Assembly: GCA_947304355.1 (NCBI GenBank)
Contig: CAMZAX010000005.1
Span: 1 to 64,000 of the forward strand
DNA: 64,000 nucleotides
Direction: 5' to 3'
DNA from: an uncultured Selenomonadales bacterium
GTDB lineage: Bacteria > Bacillota > Negativicutes > Selenomonadales > Selenomonadaceae
Part shown: positions 25,177-32,066 of the stretch, one piece after another
Layout of the letters: the number at the start of each line of letters is the position of its first letter
How positions within the stretch are numbered: the first letter of the stretch is position 1
Position numbers and translations under genes: made by a program
The notes under the pieces: model-generated
Database searches by the model: none
Seen by the model: the letters and a program-made list of their open reading frames with translations, nothing else
Told to the model about the DNA's origin: nothing

Positions 25177-25862
25177 TGCGAATCACTCCTTGCAAGCCGT
25201 CGAATCTCGCGCAGTTCGTCAATCAAATGCGCCTTAAGTTTGTCTTCCAACTCGTCGCGGGTTGCGGCGTCAAAAGAGTAAACGACTTGCGGCGCGCCGT
25301 CAACGCGTCGTTCGCCGCTGAATTCGTCGGTATAAATGTTGCGGTAAAGCACGAAGTCGCTGTTCAACGCGAAGTCGGCGTAATTGATGACGATAACCGA
25401 TCCGTTCGTGACTTCGACGGGCGCGGCGGGGCTTATGAACAGTTTGAAACCTTCAAGCGTCGCGGGCAGGCTTTGACCGTAAGCCCATTCGTCAAGCTTG
25501 AGTTTGCGCAGGAAACGATTGCCGGTGCCGCCGCGTATGCCGCGCAGATTTTTCAACACGTCGGCAAGTTCGGCGTCAAGCAGCTCCTTGAAGTGCGCGA
25601 AGTCCTCGGTAAAAAATTTCGTCAAGCAAAATTCCGTCAAGCCGATTCGCTGACGAACTTTGAACTCGGCGGTCTCCTCGTGAAAGTAAGTCGTCAACGC
25701 GCAATGAATCTCGTCGTCGGCGCACGTGTAGAAAATAAATTTGTCGTCGGCGGGTGCGAAGATTTTTTTCACCGCGAAACCCTCAAGCGCGTCGGGCAAG
25801 TCTTCGGCGAAGTGCAACGCGTCAACCTGCGCGGCGATTTTGTTTATGGTGTCGTCCTTCAA
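25173..25862 (-). CDS. Hypothetical protein of the phytase-like operon (229 aa)
   Basis: No family recognised. Mixed alpha/beta, soluble, no signal peptide, with several Asp/Glu-rich helices and a C-terminal helix LEDKLKAHLIDELREIRRLA. TTG at 25862 is chosen because GGAGG lies 7 bases upstream; an ATG at 25898 has no ribosome site and would overlap the preceding gene. Its stop overlaps the phosphatase start, so the two are translationally coupled. Confidence 0.6.
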   Translation of the reverse strand: MKDDTINKIAAQVDALHFAEDLPDALEGFAVKKIFAPADDKFIFYTCADDEIHCALTTYFHEETAEFKVRQRIGLTEFCLTKFFTEDFAHFKELLDAELADVLKNLRGIRGGTGNRFLRKLKLDEWAYGQSLPATLEGFKLFISPAAPVEVTNGSVIVINYADFALNSDFVLYRNIYTDEFSGERRVDGAPQVVYSFDAATRDELEDKLKAHLIDELREIRRLARSDSH

Positions 25863-25875
25863 GAAATTTCCTCCG

Positions 25876-26648
25876 TCAAGATTTTTCAAGCATGGCAATG
25901 AATTCTTGCCGTCCCCAAATCGTGTGGCACAGCCTGAACAATTTCAAGTCGATAAGATTCAGCTTGTTGAGCAAGTCGACGATATAACCGAAGTTGTCGG
26001 GCGTGAATTTCCAGTTGTGCGCGCTGATGTACTTGCCCTGCTCCAAGGCGTCGGAATAACGCTCAACCATATGCGCAAGCTTTTGGAAACTCGCGCCCTT
26101 GCCGTCGTCGGAAAAATATTCGTCCAAGATCTCTATTTGAGCGTTGGGCTCAAGCAACGTTTTTTTATAGCCGTAGCGTTCGCCATGCACGCCAAGCCAA
26201 TGAAGTACCGCGTTGTTGTGCGTGCGCGTATATGACGTGACAGCTGAAGACGATATCGAACGTTTCATTGACGACGCTCAAGTCGCCGTTCGCGCCCACG
26301 AAGTCAATCTGCGCGGGCAGGTGCTCAAGGTGCCGCTTGACGCCGACAGTCGCTTTGCGCAAATCATCACCGCTCACGACTTCAAAATATTTGACGGTCT
26401 CGCCGCGCAGGAAGGGACTGTCCCACGGGCTTATCTCCAAAGCTTTCAAATGATTTTCGTCGATGGTTTTCTGCAATAACACTTGAAGATATTCGCGGCG
26501 GTCGTAAAAGCACGTCGAACGCCCCTGCTCCACGGCGAAGCGTTTACAGTGTTCCGCAAGCAACTCGTCGGGAAAAGTGTTCAGTTCAGGATAAGCTTGC
26601 CGATAGTAATTCAAATCTACTGTATGGGGGGGGGTTAATGATTGCCAT
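25876..26648 (-). pseudogene. Damaged SAM-dependent methyltransferase gene with C9 tract at the 5' end
   Basis: Two reading frames together resemble a methyltransferase: residues LEISPWDSPFLRGETVKYFE and NETFDIVFSCHVI in the first (to 26165), then HNNAVLHWLGVHGERYGYKK, HNWKFTPDNFGYIVDLL and a C-terminal helix in the second (to 25876). The frames meet at about 26220-26240, where a segment of perhaps 60-80 residues normally present in this family seems missing. The best start, ATG at 26648 with AAAGGAG 8 bases upstream and 14 bases after nadK, is followed by C9 and is out of frame with the coding region; C8 would restore it. A TTG at 26614 in frame has no clear ribosome site. Confidence 0.7.
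26626..26634. repeat. Homopolymeric G9/C9 tract
   Basis: Nine consecutive G on the plus strand, read as C9 at codons 5-8 of the methyltransferase-like gene. Tracts of this kind slip during replication and switch translation on or off. Confidence 0.85.
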
Positions 26649-26662
26649 GTATAAAGCTCCTT

Positions 26663-27553
26663 TCAAGACCACATCTTAGCCTTGAGCACGTCGTAATAAT
26701 TCTTGTCGTCGAACTTTACGATCTGCGCGGTCTCCTTCGCCTTGCGGACAACAATGTCGTCGCCGGGCTGAATCTTGTGACTTACCTGCCCGTCAAGCGT
26801 GACAATAACGTCGGGCATTGCGTCGATTTTGATTAAAACTTCGTCGTCCTCGTTGACGATGAGCGGGCGCATTTGGAAGGTGTGAGCGCAAATCGGCGTA
26901 AGCAACAGCGCGCGAACAGTCGGGTTGAGTATCGGGCCGCCCGCGCTGAGCGAATACGCCGTGGAACCGGTCGGGCTCGCGACGATAATGCCGTCCGCCT
27001 TGTAGTCCATGAGGTGCGTGCGATTGACGTAAAGCCCAAGGCGCAACATGCGTGCGACGCCGCCTTTGGTGATTACCACGTCGTTGATTGCGTTGCCCAA
27101 AAATTTTTCGCCGAGTTCGTTGCGAATGTAGCCGCTCAACAACAACCGCCGCTCGACGCGATATTGACCAGCCAAAATTTTCGCAAGACGGCTTTCAAGT
27201 TCGCGCGGCTCGATGTCGGCAAGGAAACCCAACGTGCCAAGGTTGATTCCGCAGACGGGGACGCTTTGCCCGCCGAAACGACGACAGACGCCCAATAACG
27301 TGCCGTCGCCGCCGATACTCAACGCCATGTCGACGTGCACGCGTTCGACGCAGGGCAAGCCGTATTCTTCCTTGCGAAATTGGCGCGCCTCGGTCGCGGG
27401 CATGACAAGGCGCACGTCTTTGTTTTGGTAGAAATTAAAAATGCGGTCGACGATTTCACCCGCCCGCCGCTTGCTCATGTTCGGGAAGACCGCGATTTGC
27501 ATCATGCCCGCTTCGACGCCGAACGCCGTCCCAAAAATATTTTGTCTTGCCAT
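26663..27553 (-). CDS. nadK: NAD kinase
   Basis: Phosphorylates NAD to NADP using ATP or polyphosphate. 296 residues with the GGDGT motif (LSIGGDGTLLGVCRRF near residue 78) and the glycine-rich GSTAYSLSAGGPILNP segment near 195. ATG at 27553 has AGGAG 8 bases before it; internal Met at 27505/27502 (MMQIAVF) would give the more usual family length, so about 16 N-terminal residues are uncertain. It is downstream of tlyA in a common order for Firmicutes. Confidence 0.92.
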   Translation of the reverse strand: MARQNIFGTAFGVEAGMMQIAVFPNMSKRRAGEIVDRIFNFYQNKDVRLVMPATEARQFRKEEYGLPCVERVHVDMALSIGGDGTLLGVCRRFGGQSVPVCGINLGTLGFLADIEPRELESRLAKILAGQYRVERRLLLSGYIRNELGEKFLGNAINDVVITKGGVARMLRLGLYVNRTHLMDYKADGIIVASPTGSTAYSLSAGGPILNPTVRALLLTPICAHTFQMRPLIVNEDDEVLIKIDAMPDVIVTLDGQVSHKIQPGDDIVVRKAKETAQIVKFDDKNYYDVLKAKMWS

Positions 27554-27569
27554 CAGTCAAGCTCCTGTT

Positions 27570-27597
27570 CAATGCGCAATGCGCAATGCGTAATGAA
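27570..27597. repeat. Heptad repeat array, CAATGCG family
   Basis: Three perfect units CAATGCG and one TAATGAA between tlyA and nadK. It is the reverse complement family of 12406-12426. Confidence 0.8.
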
Positions 27598-27606
27598 AAC
27601 GTTGCG

Positions 27607-28401
27607 TCAATCCAAAGCTTCATGGGCCGAATCAACAACCGATAAAATTTCAACGTCCGTCGACGCGCCGCCCTTCGACAGGTGCGCGAGGTATTCGATA
27701 TTGCCTTCGGGACCTTTGACGGGCGAAAAGTCTAAGCCTTGAACTGCAAAGCCGACGCCCGCCGCAAAGTTCAAGACGCGTTCGATAACGGCGGCGTGAA
27801 TCTTTTTGTCGCGGACGACGCCTTTCTTGCCGACGTGTTCGCGACCCGCCTCGAATTGCGGCTTAATCAGCGCGACGACTTCACCCGAATCGTCAAGCAC
27901 GTCGAACACCACGGGCAAAACTTTTTCCAGCGAAATGAACGACACGTCGATTGAAACGAATTCCGGCAAGCCGTAATAAAAATCGCGACGCGTGATGTTG
28001 CGGATGTTGGTGCGTTCCTTGTTGACGACGCGCAAATCACGGCGCAGTTTCCAGGCGAGCTGACCGTAGCCCACGTCGATTGCGTAAACCATCTTCGCGC
28101 TGCGTTGCAACATGCAATCGGTAAAGCCGCCCGTCGACGCGCCGACGTCCGCCGCCATTTTCCCGACGAGGTTGATTTTGAACACGTCGAGAGCTTTTTG
28201 GAGTTTGAGCCCGCCGCGACTGACGAAAGGCATATCTTCGCCGAGAATGCGAATCTGCGCGTCTGCGGGGACGAGCGTGCCGGCTTTGTCGACCTTTTGC
28301 CCGTTGACGAGGACTTTGCCCGCCATAATCATCGCCTTGGCGCGGGTGCGGTTGTCGAAGAAATTTTGCTCCGTCAAGAGTACGTCGAGTCGTTGTTTCA
28401 T
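27607..28401 (-). CDS. tlyA: TlyA-type rRNA 2'-O-methyltransferase
   Basis: 264 residues: N-terminal S4 RNA-binding domain (MKQRLDVLLTEQNFFDNRTR and AGKVLVNGQ), then an FtsJ-like SAM domain with DVGASTGGFTDCML near residue 85 and AIDVGYGQL. TlyA methylates ribosomal RNA and was once named hemolysin. It lies between hicA and nadK, in the frequent dxs-tlyA-nadK order interrupted by hicAB. Confidence 0.93.
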   Translation of the reverse strand: MKQRLDVLLTEQNFFDNRTRAKAMIMAGKVLVNGQKVDKAGTLVPADAQIRILGEDMPFVSRGGLKLQKALDVFKINLVGKMAADVGASTGGFTDCMLQRSAKMVYAIDVGYGQLAWKLRRDLRVVNKERTNIRNITRRDFYYGLPEFVSIDVSFISLEKVLPVVFDVLDDSGEVVALIKPQFEAGREHVGKKGVVRDKKIHAAVIERVLNFAAGVGFAVQGLDFSPVKGPEGNIEYLAHLSKGGASTDVEILSVVDSAHEALD

Positions 28402-28422
28402 GTCGCTTCCTCAATGATTTTA

Positions 28423-28617
28423 TTAAAAATGGTACTTTATTCCGCTTTGCCGCATTATAGCGTTCGCCGTGTGTCTGGATTTTATTTTGCTGTCCACAGT
28501 GAAATTATTTTTTGTAATCGGGCTGTAATAAATGTCGTGGTCGCCTTTACCGTGACGAACAAATTCACAACCGTTTTGTTTTAGCAGTTCGCGAACTTTC
28601 TTTTCATATTCAGCCAT
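28423..28617 (-). CDS. hicA: HicA-family mRNA interferase toxin
   Basis: 64 residues with the small dsRBD-like fold of HicA: ELLKQNGCEFVRHGKGDHDI holds the Gly-x-His catalytic region, and the C-terminus SRHTANAIMRQSGI is typical. HicA cuts mRNA unless bound by HicB. The gene overlaps the antitoxin stop by one base (TAATG). The order antitoxin-toxin is the reverse of the classical hicA-hicB. Inserted between dxs and tlyA. Confidence 0.85.
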   Translation of the reverse strand: MAEYEKKVRELLKQNGCEFVRHGKGDHDIYYSPITKNNFTVDSKIKSRHTANAIMRQSGIKYHF

Positions 28618-28841
28618 TATGCGATAACTACTCGTTCGTTCCGTGTCATTGAGAAATTAATTGCTTTGCAGGCGGATAAATTATTGAGTCTGATTAATTC
28701 CGGCGCGGCTTCTGTGACACGTTTCATCAAATATTCGGGTGATTCATCTTCCAAAACTAAGCCGACTATATCATCGCTGGTTGCTATCCAAACTCCTGCA
28801 TCATTATCGTAGTCAACCCTAACTTGATACTCTTTTTGCAT
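28617..28841 (-). CDS. hicB: HicB-like antitoxin (DUF1902 type)
   Basis: 74 residues. The partial RNase H-like fold of HicB is seen in YQVRVDYDNDAGVWIATSDD followed by GLVLEDESPEYLMKRV. No C-terminal DNA-binding domain is evident at this length, so autoregulation may be weak or indirect. The start lies at the end of dxs, with the ribosome site overlapping the dxs stop. Confidence 0.82.
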   Translation of the reverse strand: MQKEYQVRVDYDNDAGVWIATSDDIVGLVLEDESPEYLMKRVTEAAPELIRLNNLSACKAINFSMTRNERVVIA

Positions 28842-28845
28842 GTTC

Positions 28846-30747
28846 TCACCTTATTTCCGTCAAAAAGCCGAAAATCAAATCGTTAAGGCGTTCGTGAATC
28901 CGTTGCGCGATTTTTTCGGCCGTCAAGCCGCACAAGTTCAAAAGCTCCGCGCGCGTGCCCTGTTCGACGAATTTATCTGCAATGCCGAGCCGCAACAACG
29001 GCGTCGAGATTTTTTCGTCAGCCAAAAGCTCCGCGACCGCCGACCCGAAGCCGCCCGCCAATGTGCCTTCCTCGCACGTGACAAGCAGTTTCGACGCCCG
29101 CGCAGATTTTTTTATCAGTTCGGCGTCAAGCGGCTTGACGAAGCGGGCGTTTATCACGTCAACGGAAAAATTTTTGCCGCGCAGGATTTTCGCCGCGTCG
29201 ACGCAAGCTTTGACCATCGTGCCGACCGCGCAGACCGTCACTTCCGCCGCGTGTGTGTGTTCGACGACTTCGGCTTTGCCCCAAGGAATTTCTTGCGGCT
29301 TGACTTCGACTTTGATGCCGAGCCCCGCGCCGCGCGGGTAACGAATCGCCACGGGGAAATTTTTATTCAACGCCGAGAAAATCATTTGTCGCAATTCGTT
29401 TTCGTCCTTCGGAGCCAAGACGTTCATGTTCGGAATCGTGCGCAGATAAGCCAAATCGAACGCGCCGTGATGTGTCGCGCCGTCCTCGCCGACCAAGCCG
29501 CCTCTGTCCAAACACAACAGCACGGGCAGATTTTGCAAGCAGATGTCGTGCAAGATTTGATCGTAGCCGCGTTGCATGAATGTCGAATAAATGGCGACGA
29601 CGGGACGCAAACCGCCCGCCGCCATGCCCGCCGCCAACGTTATCGCGTGTTCTTCGGCAATGCCCGTGTCGAAGAATCTGCGCGGGAATTTTTCGGCGAA
29701 TTTCTTCAAGCCCGTGCCCGACGGCATTGCGGCGGTTATCGCGACGATTTTGTCATTGCGAGCCGCGCAGTCGATAACGGCTTGCGAAAAAATTTCGGTG
29801 TAGCTCGGCGGCGACGGACGCTTGAAAACTTGACCCGTTGCCTTGTCGAATTTGCCGACGCCGTGAAATTTTTCGGGCGAAGTCTCGGCGGGCGCGTAAC
29901 CCTTGCCCTTTGTCGTGCGGACGTGAATCAAAACGGGCGCGTCAATCACGCCGACCTTTGAGAAGACTTCCTGCATGGTCTTGATGTCGTGCCCGTCAAT
30001 CGGTCCGATGTAATTGAAGCCGAATGCCTCGAAGATTGCGCCGGGGAAGACAGCAGCCGTCACGCCCGCCTTGACGGAGTTCGCCGCAAGCAAAATTTTT
30101 TCGCTGACGTCGCGGAAGGGCAGATTGCGAACGAAGTCCTCGAATTCGCGTTTGGCGCGGTGATATTGCGGCTTGAGTCTGATTTTGGACAGATATTCGC
30201 TCAGCGCGCCGACGTTCTTGTCGATTGACATTTCGTTATCGTTTAGGACGACGAGCAATTTTTTCTTGAGTTGCCCGGCGTGATTGAGAGCCTCGAACGC
30301 CATGCCGCCCGTCAATGCGCCGTCGCCGATAACCGCGACAACTCGGTTTGACGTGTGCTTGAGTTCTTCGGCGATTAGAATGCCCAACGCCGCGCTTATG
30401 GACGTGGACGCGTGCCCGACGCCGAACGAATCAAAAGGCGACTCGGCACGCTTCGGGAAGCCGGTAATGCCTCCCAAAGTCCTAAGCGTGTGGAATGTGT
30501 CGCGTCGCCCTGTCAAAATTTTGTGCGTGTAAGCTTGGTGCCCGACGTCCCAGATGAGTTTGTCGCGTCTGAAATCGAACACCGAATAAAGTGCCAGCGT
30601 CAGCTCGACCGTGCCCAGGCTCGGCGCAAGATGCCCGCCGTTTTTCGCGACCGTCGTCAAGATTAGCTCGCGAATTTCGCCCGCCAATTCCTCAAGTTGC
30701 GGCAAGCTCAGCTTCTGAAGTTCGGCGGGCGATTTTAATCTTTTCAA
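28846..30747 (-). CDS. dxs: 1-deoxy-D-xylulose-5-phosphate synthase
   Basis: First enzyme of the MEP isoprenoid pathway: pyruvate plus glyceraldehyde 3-phosphate, using thiamine diphosphate. About 633 residues with GDGALTGGMAFEALNHAG near residue 143 (TPP/Mg site), the catalytic-region phrase DRGGLVGEDGATHHG near 413, and a transketolase C-terminal domain. The start is uncertain: TTG at 30747 begins MKRLKSPAEL, but GAGGAG is 16 bases away and the true initiation codon may lie slightly upstream. ispE of the same pathway is at 46370. Confidence 0.93.
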   Translation of the reverse strand: MKRLKSPAELQKLSLPQLEELAGEIRELILTTVAKNGGHLAPSLGTVELTLALYSVFDFRRDKLIWDVGHQAYTHKILTGRRDTFHTLRTLGGITGFPKRAESPFDSFGVGHASTSISAALGILIAEELKHTSNRVVAVIGDGALTGGMAFEALNHAGQLKKKLLVVLNDNEMSIDKNVGALSEYLSKIRLKPQYHRAKREFEDFVRNLPFRDVSEKILLAANSVKAGVTAAVFPGAIFEAFGFNYIGPIDGHDIKTMQEVFSKVGVIDAPVLIHVRTTKGKGYAPAETSPEKFHGVGKFDKATGQVFKRPSPPSYTEIFSQAVIDCAARNDKIVAITAAMPSGTGLKKFAEKFPRRFFDTGIAEEHAITLAAGMAAGGLRPVVAIYSTFMQRGYDQILHDICLQNLPVLLCLDRGGLVGEDGATHHGAFDLAYLRTIPNMNVLAPKDENELRQMIFSALNKNFPVAIRYPRGAGLGIKVEVKPQEIPWGKAEVVEHTHAAEVTVCAVGTMVKACVDAAKILRGKNFSVDVINARFVKPLDAELIKKSARASKLLVTCEEGTLAGGFGSAVAELLADEKISTPLLRLGIADKFVEQGTRAELLNLCGLTAEKIAQRIHERLNDLIFGFLTEIR

Positions 30748-30774
30748 CAGCCCCGTGTTAATCGCTCCTCAAAA

Positions 30775-31281
30775 TTAAATTCCGGATGAATCGATTCTCT
30801 TGTAGCGTTTGCCTTCGACAATCAGATTTGCCTCGAAGTACTCAACGTCGATAACCGAAGCGACGGGAATTTCTTGCCAGTTGTCGTTCGCGCCGTTGTA
30901 GTGCATGTCCGTCAGTTGCGCGCCGGAGGCGGTGTAAGAAATGCGCTCAAGAATGCGGTAATATCTCTTTTCGCCTTCGCGTTTGAATTGCATCTTCGAA
31001 ATGTTGTAGGCGAGGTTTTCGATACCGCGCGGCATTATCGAGTAGTCGCGATACCAATCGATCAAAGCCTTACGACCTTTGTCGCTGTAGTCCATGCGAA
31101 ACACCGCGTCGAAAATGACATCATCACGTTCGCTGGTCATTTCAGTGATCTGCACGGAGTCCGTGTCAAAGAGAATCGCGTTTTCGGTGTCGTCGAGATA
31201 AATCTGTTGCCAGTTGGCAGCCAACGCCGTCGCCGCGCTCATCATGAAAATCATAAGAGCCGCAAAAAAAACTTTACGCAT
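30775..31281 (-). CDS. Exported hypothetical protein (168 aa)
   Basis: Signal peptide of about 19 residues (FFAALMIFMMSAATALA), mature part about 150 residues, beta-rich, with conserved-looking WQQIYLDDTENAILFDTDSV and a C-terminal YFEANLIVEGKRYKRI. Such proteins occur as small periplasmic proteins of Negativicutes; I cannot name a function. ATG at 31281 has AAGGAG 10 bases upstream. Its stop lies 27 bases before dxs. Confidence 0.7.
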   Translation of the reverse strand: MRKVFFAALMIFMMSAATALAANWQQIYLDDTENAILFDTDSVQITEMTSERDDVIFDAVFRMDYSDKGRKALIDWYRDYSIMPRGIENLAYNISKMQFKREGEKRYYRILERISYTASGAQLTDMHYNGANDNWQEIPVASVIDVEYFEANLIVEGKRYKRIDSSGI

Positions 31282-31350
31282 AACAAACAACTCCTTAAAA
31301 AGATTTCCGGCAGTATTCGGCGCGGCGCAGTAAAAATCCTTTAGCCGAAA

Positions 31351-31410
31351 TTATTTTTCGCGCTCGCGGCGAATGGTTTCGAGTTCCGCCATGATTTCGT
31401 CCCAAGTCAT
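31351..31410 (-). CDS. Possible very small ORF (19 aa)
   Basis: MTWDEIMAELETIRREREK, a charged helix. ATG overlaps the stop of the next small ORF (ATGA), which suggests translational coupling. It may be the tail of a decayed gene. Confidence 0.25.
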   Translation of the reverse strand: MTWDEIMAELETIRREREK

Positions 31411-31484
31411 TTCGGGGCGTTCAGTTGCTCCACTACCGTTTGTAAATCCTCATCACTCAGCGCGGTGAAGTCGCAGCCTTTCAT
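31407..31484 (-). CDS. Possible very small ORF (25 aa)
   Basis: Encodes CDFTALSDEDLQTVVEQL near its middle. LSDEDLQTV resembles the LSEEDLDxV leader of the peptides at 10.0-10.6 kb and 51.7 kb, but there is no GG. No ribosome site is visible and the frame is open further upstream, so this may be a remnant. Confidence 0.25.
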   Translation of the reverse strand: MKGCDFTALSDEDLQTVVEQLNAPK

Positions 31485-31518
31485 TGTACATTCGCGGCGC
31501 AAACGAAAGGGCAGACAC

Positions 31519-31547
31519 TTGCCGATTTGACTTTCGACGGCTATAAT
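31519..31547 (+). promoter_or_regulatory. Predicted ctsR promoter
   Basis: TTGCCG (31519-31524), 17-base spacer, TATAAT (31542-31547), followed by GAGGTG before the ATG at 31577. Confidence 0.65.
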
Positions 31548-31576
31548 GTCAAAATATCAATGTGAGGTGAATCATC

Positions 31577-32053
31577 ATGCTGAACAACAAAGCAGACACG
31601 ATTGAAGAATACATTTTGAACCGGCTCAAGCAAAACTCGGACAAACAGATTGAATTGAAACGCACGGCACTGGCCGACGAAATCAGTTGCGCGCCGTCGC
31701 AGATAAGTTACGTCCTTAGCACGCGATTTACGACCGAACGCGGTTTCGTTGTGGAGTCGCGGCGCGGGCTCGGCGGTTACATTCGCATTGCGCTGATACC
31801 GCAGGAAATCGACCAAAAGCAAGTGCTTTATCGCAAAATGCTTGAGGAAATCACCGCAAGGACGCCGTTCGCCGAAATAAAATCGATGCTCGACTTCTTG
31901 CTGAAAAGCAACTTAATCACACGGCGCGAAGCCGAACTTATCGCGCAAATGTCAGCGAATCTTTACAAGTCGGAGGCGTCGGAGCAAATCACGGCGGAGG
32001 AACGCGCCAAGCTTATTCGTTCGATTTTCGCGACTCTGGCGAAGATAACATGA
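31577..32053 (+). CDS. ctsR: CtsR-family transcriptional regulator
   Basis: 158 residues: winged helix N-terminal half (ADEISCAPSQISYVLSTRFT near 32-51) with the wing GFVVESRRGLGGYIRI, the hallmark of CtsR, then a helical C-terminal domain. CtsR represses clp heat-shock genes at tandem heptamer sites. Usually it precedes mcsA-mcsB-clpC; here it is followed after 13 bases by topB, and none of its usual partners is in the window. I could not find a clean CtsR box near its own promoter. Confidence 0.88.
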   Translation: MLNNKADTIEEYILNRLKQNSDKQIELKRTALADEISCAPSQISYVLSTRFTTERGFVVESRRGLGGYIRIALIPQEIDQKQVLYRKMLEEITARTPFAEIKSMLDFLLKSNLITRREAELIAQMSANLYKSEASEQITAEERAKLIRSIFATLAKIT

Positions 32054-32066
32054 CGAGGTGAGTGCT

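Noticed and set aside
31519-31560. CtsR operator (tandem heptamers) at the ctsR promoter
   Set aside because: TTTGACT and TGTCAAA are present, but not as two direct heptamers with a three-base spacer; similarity is too weak.
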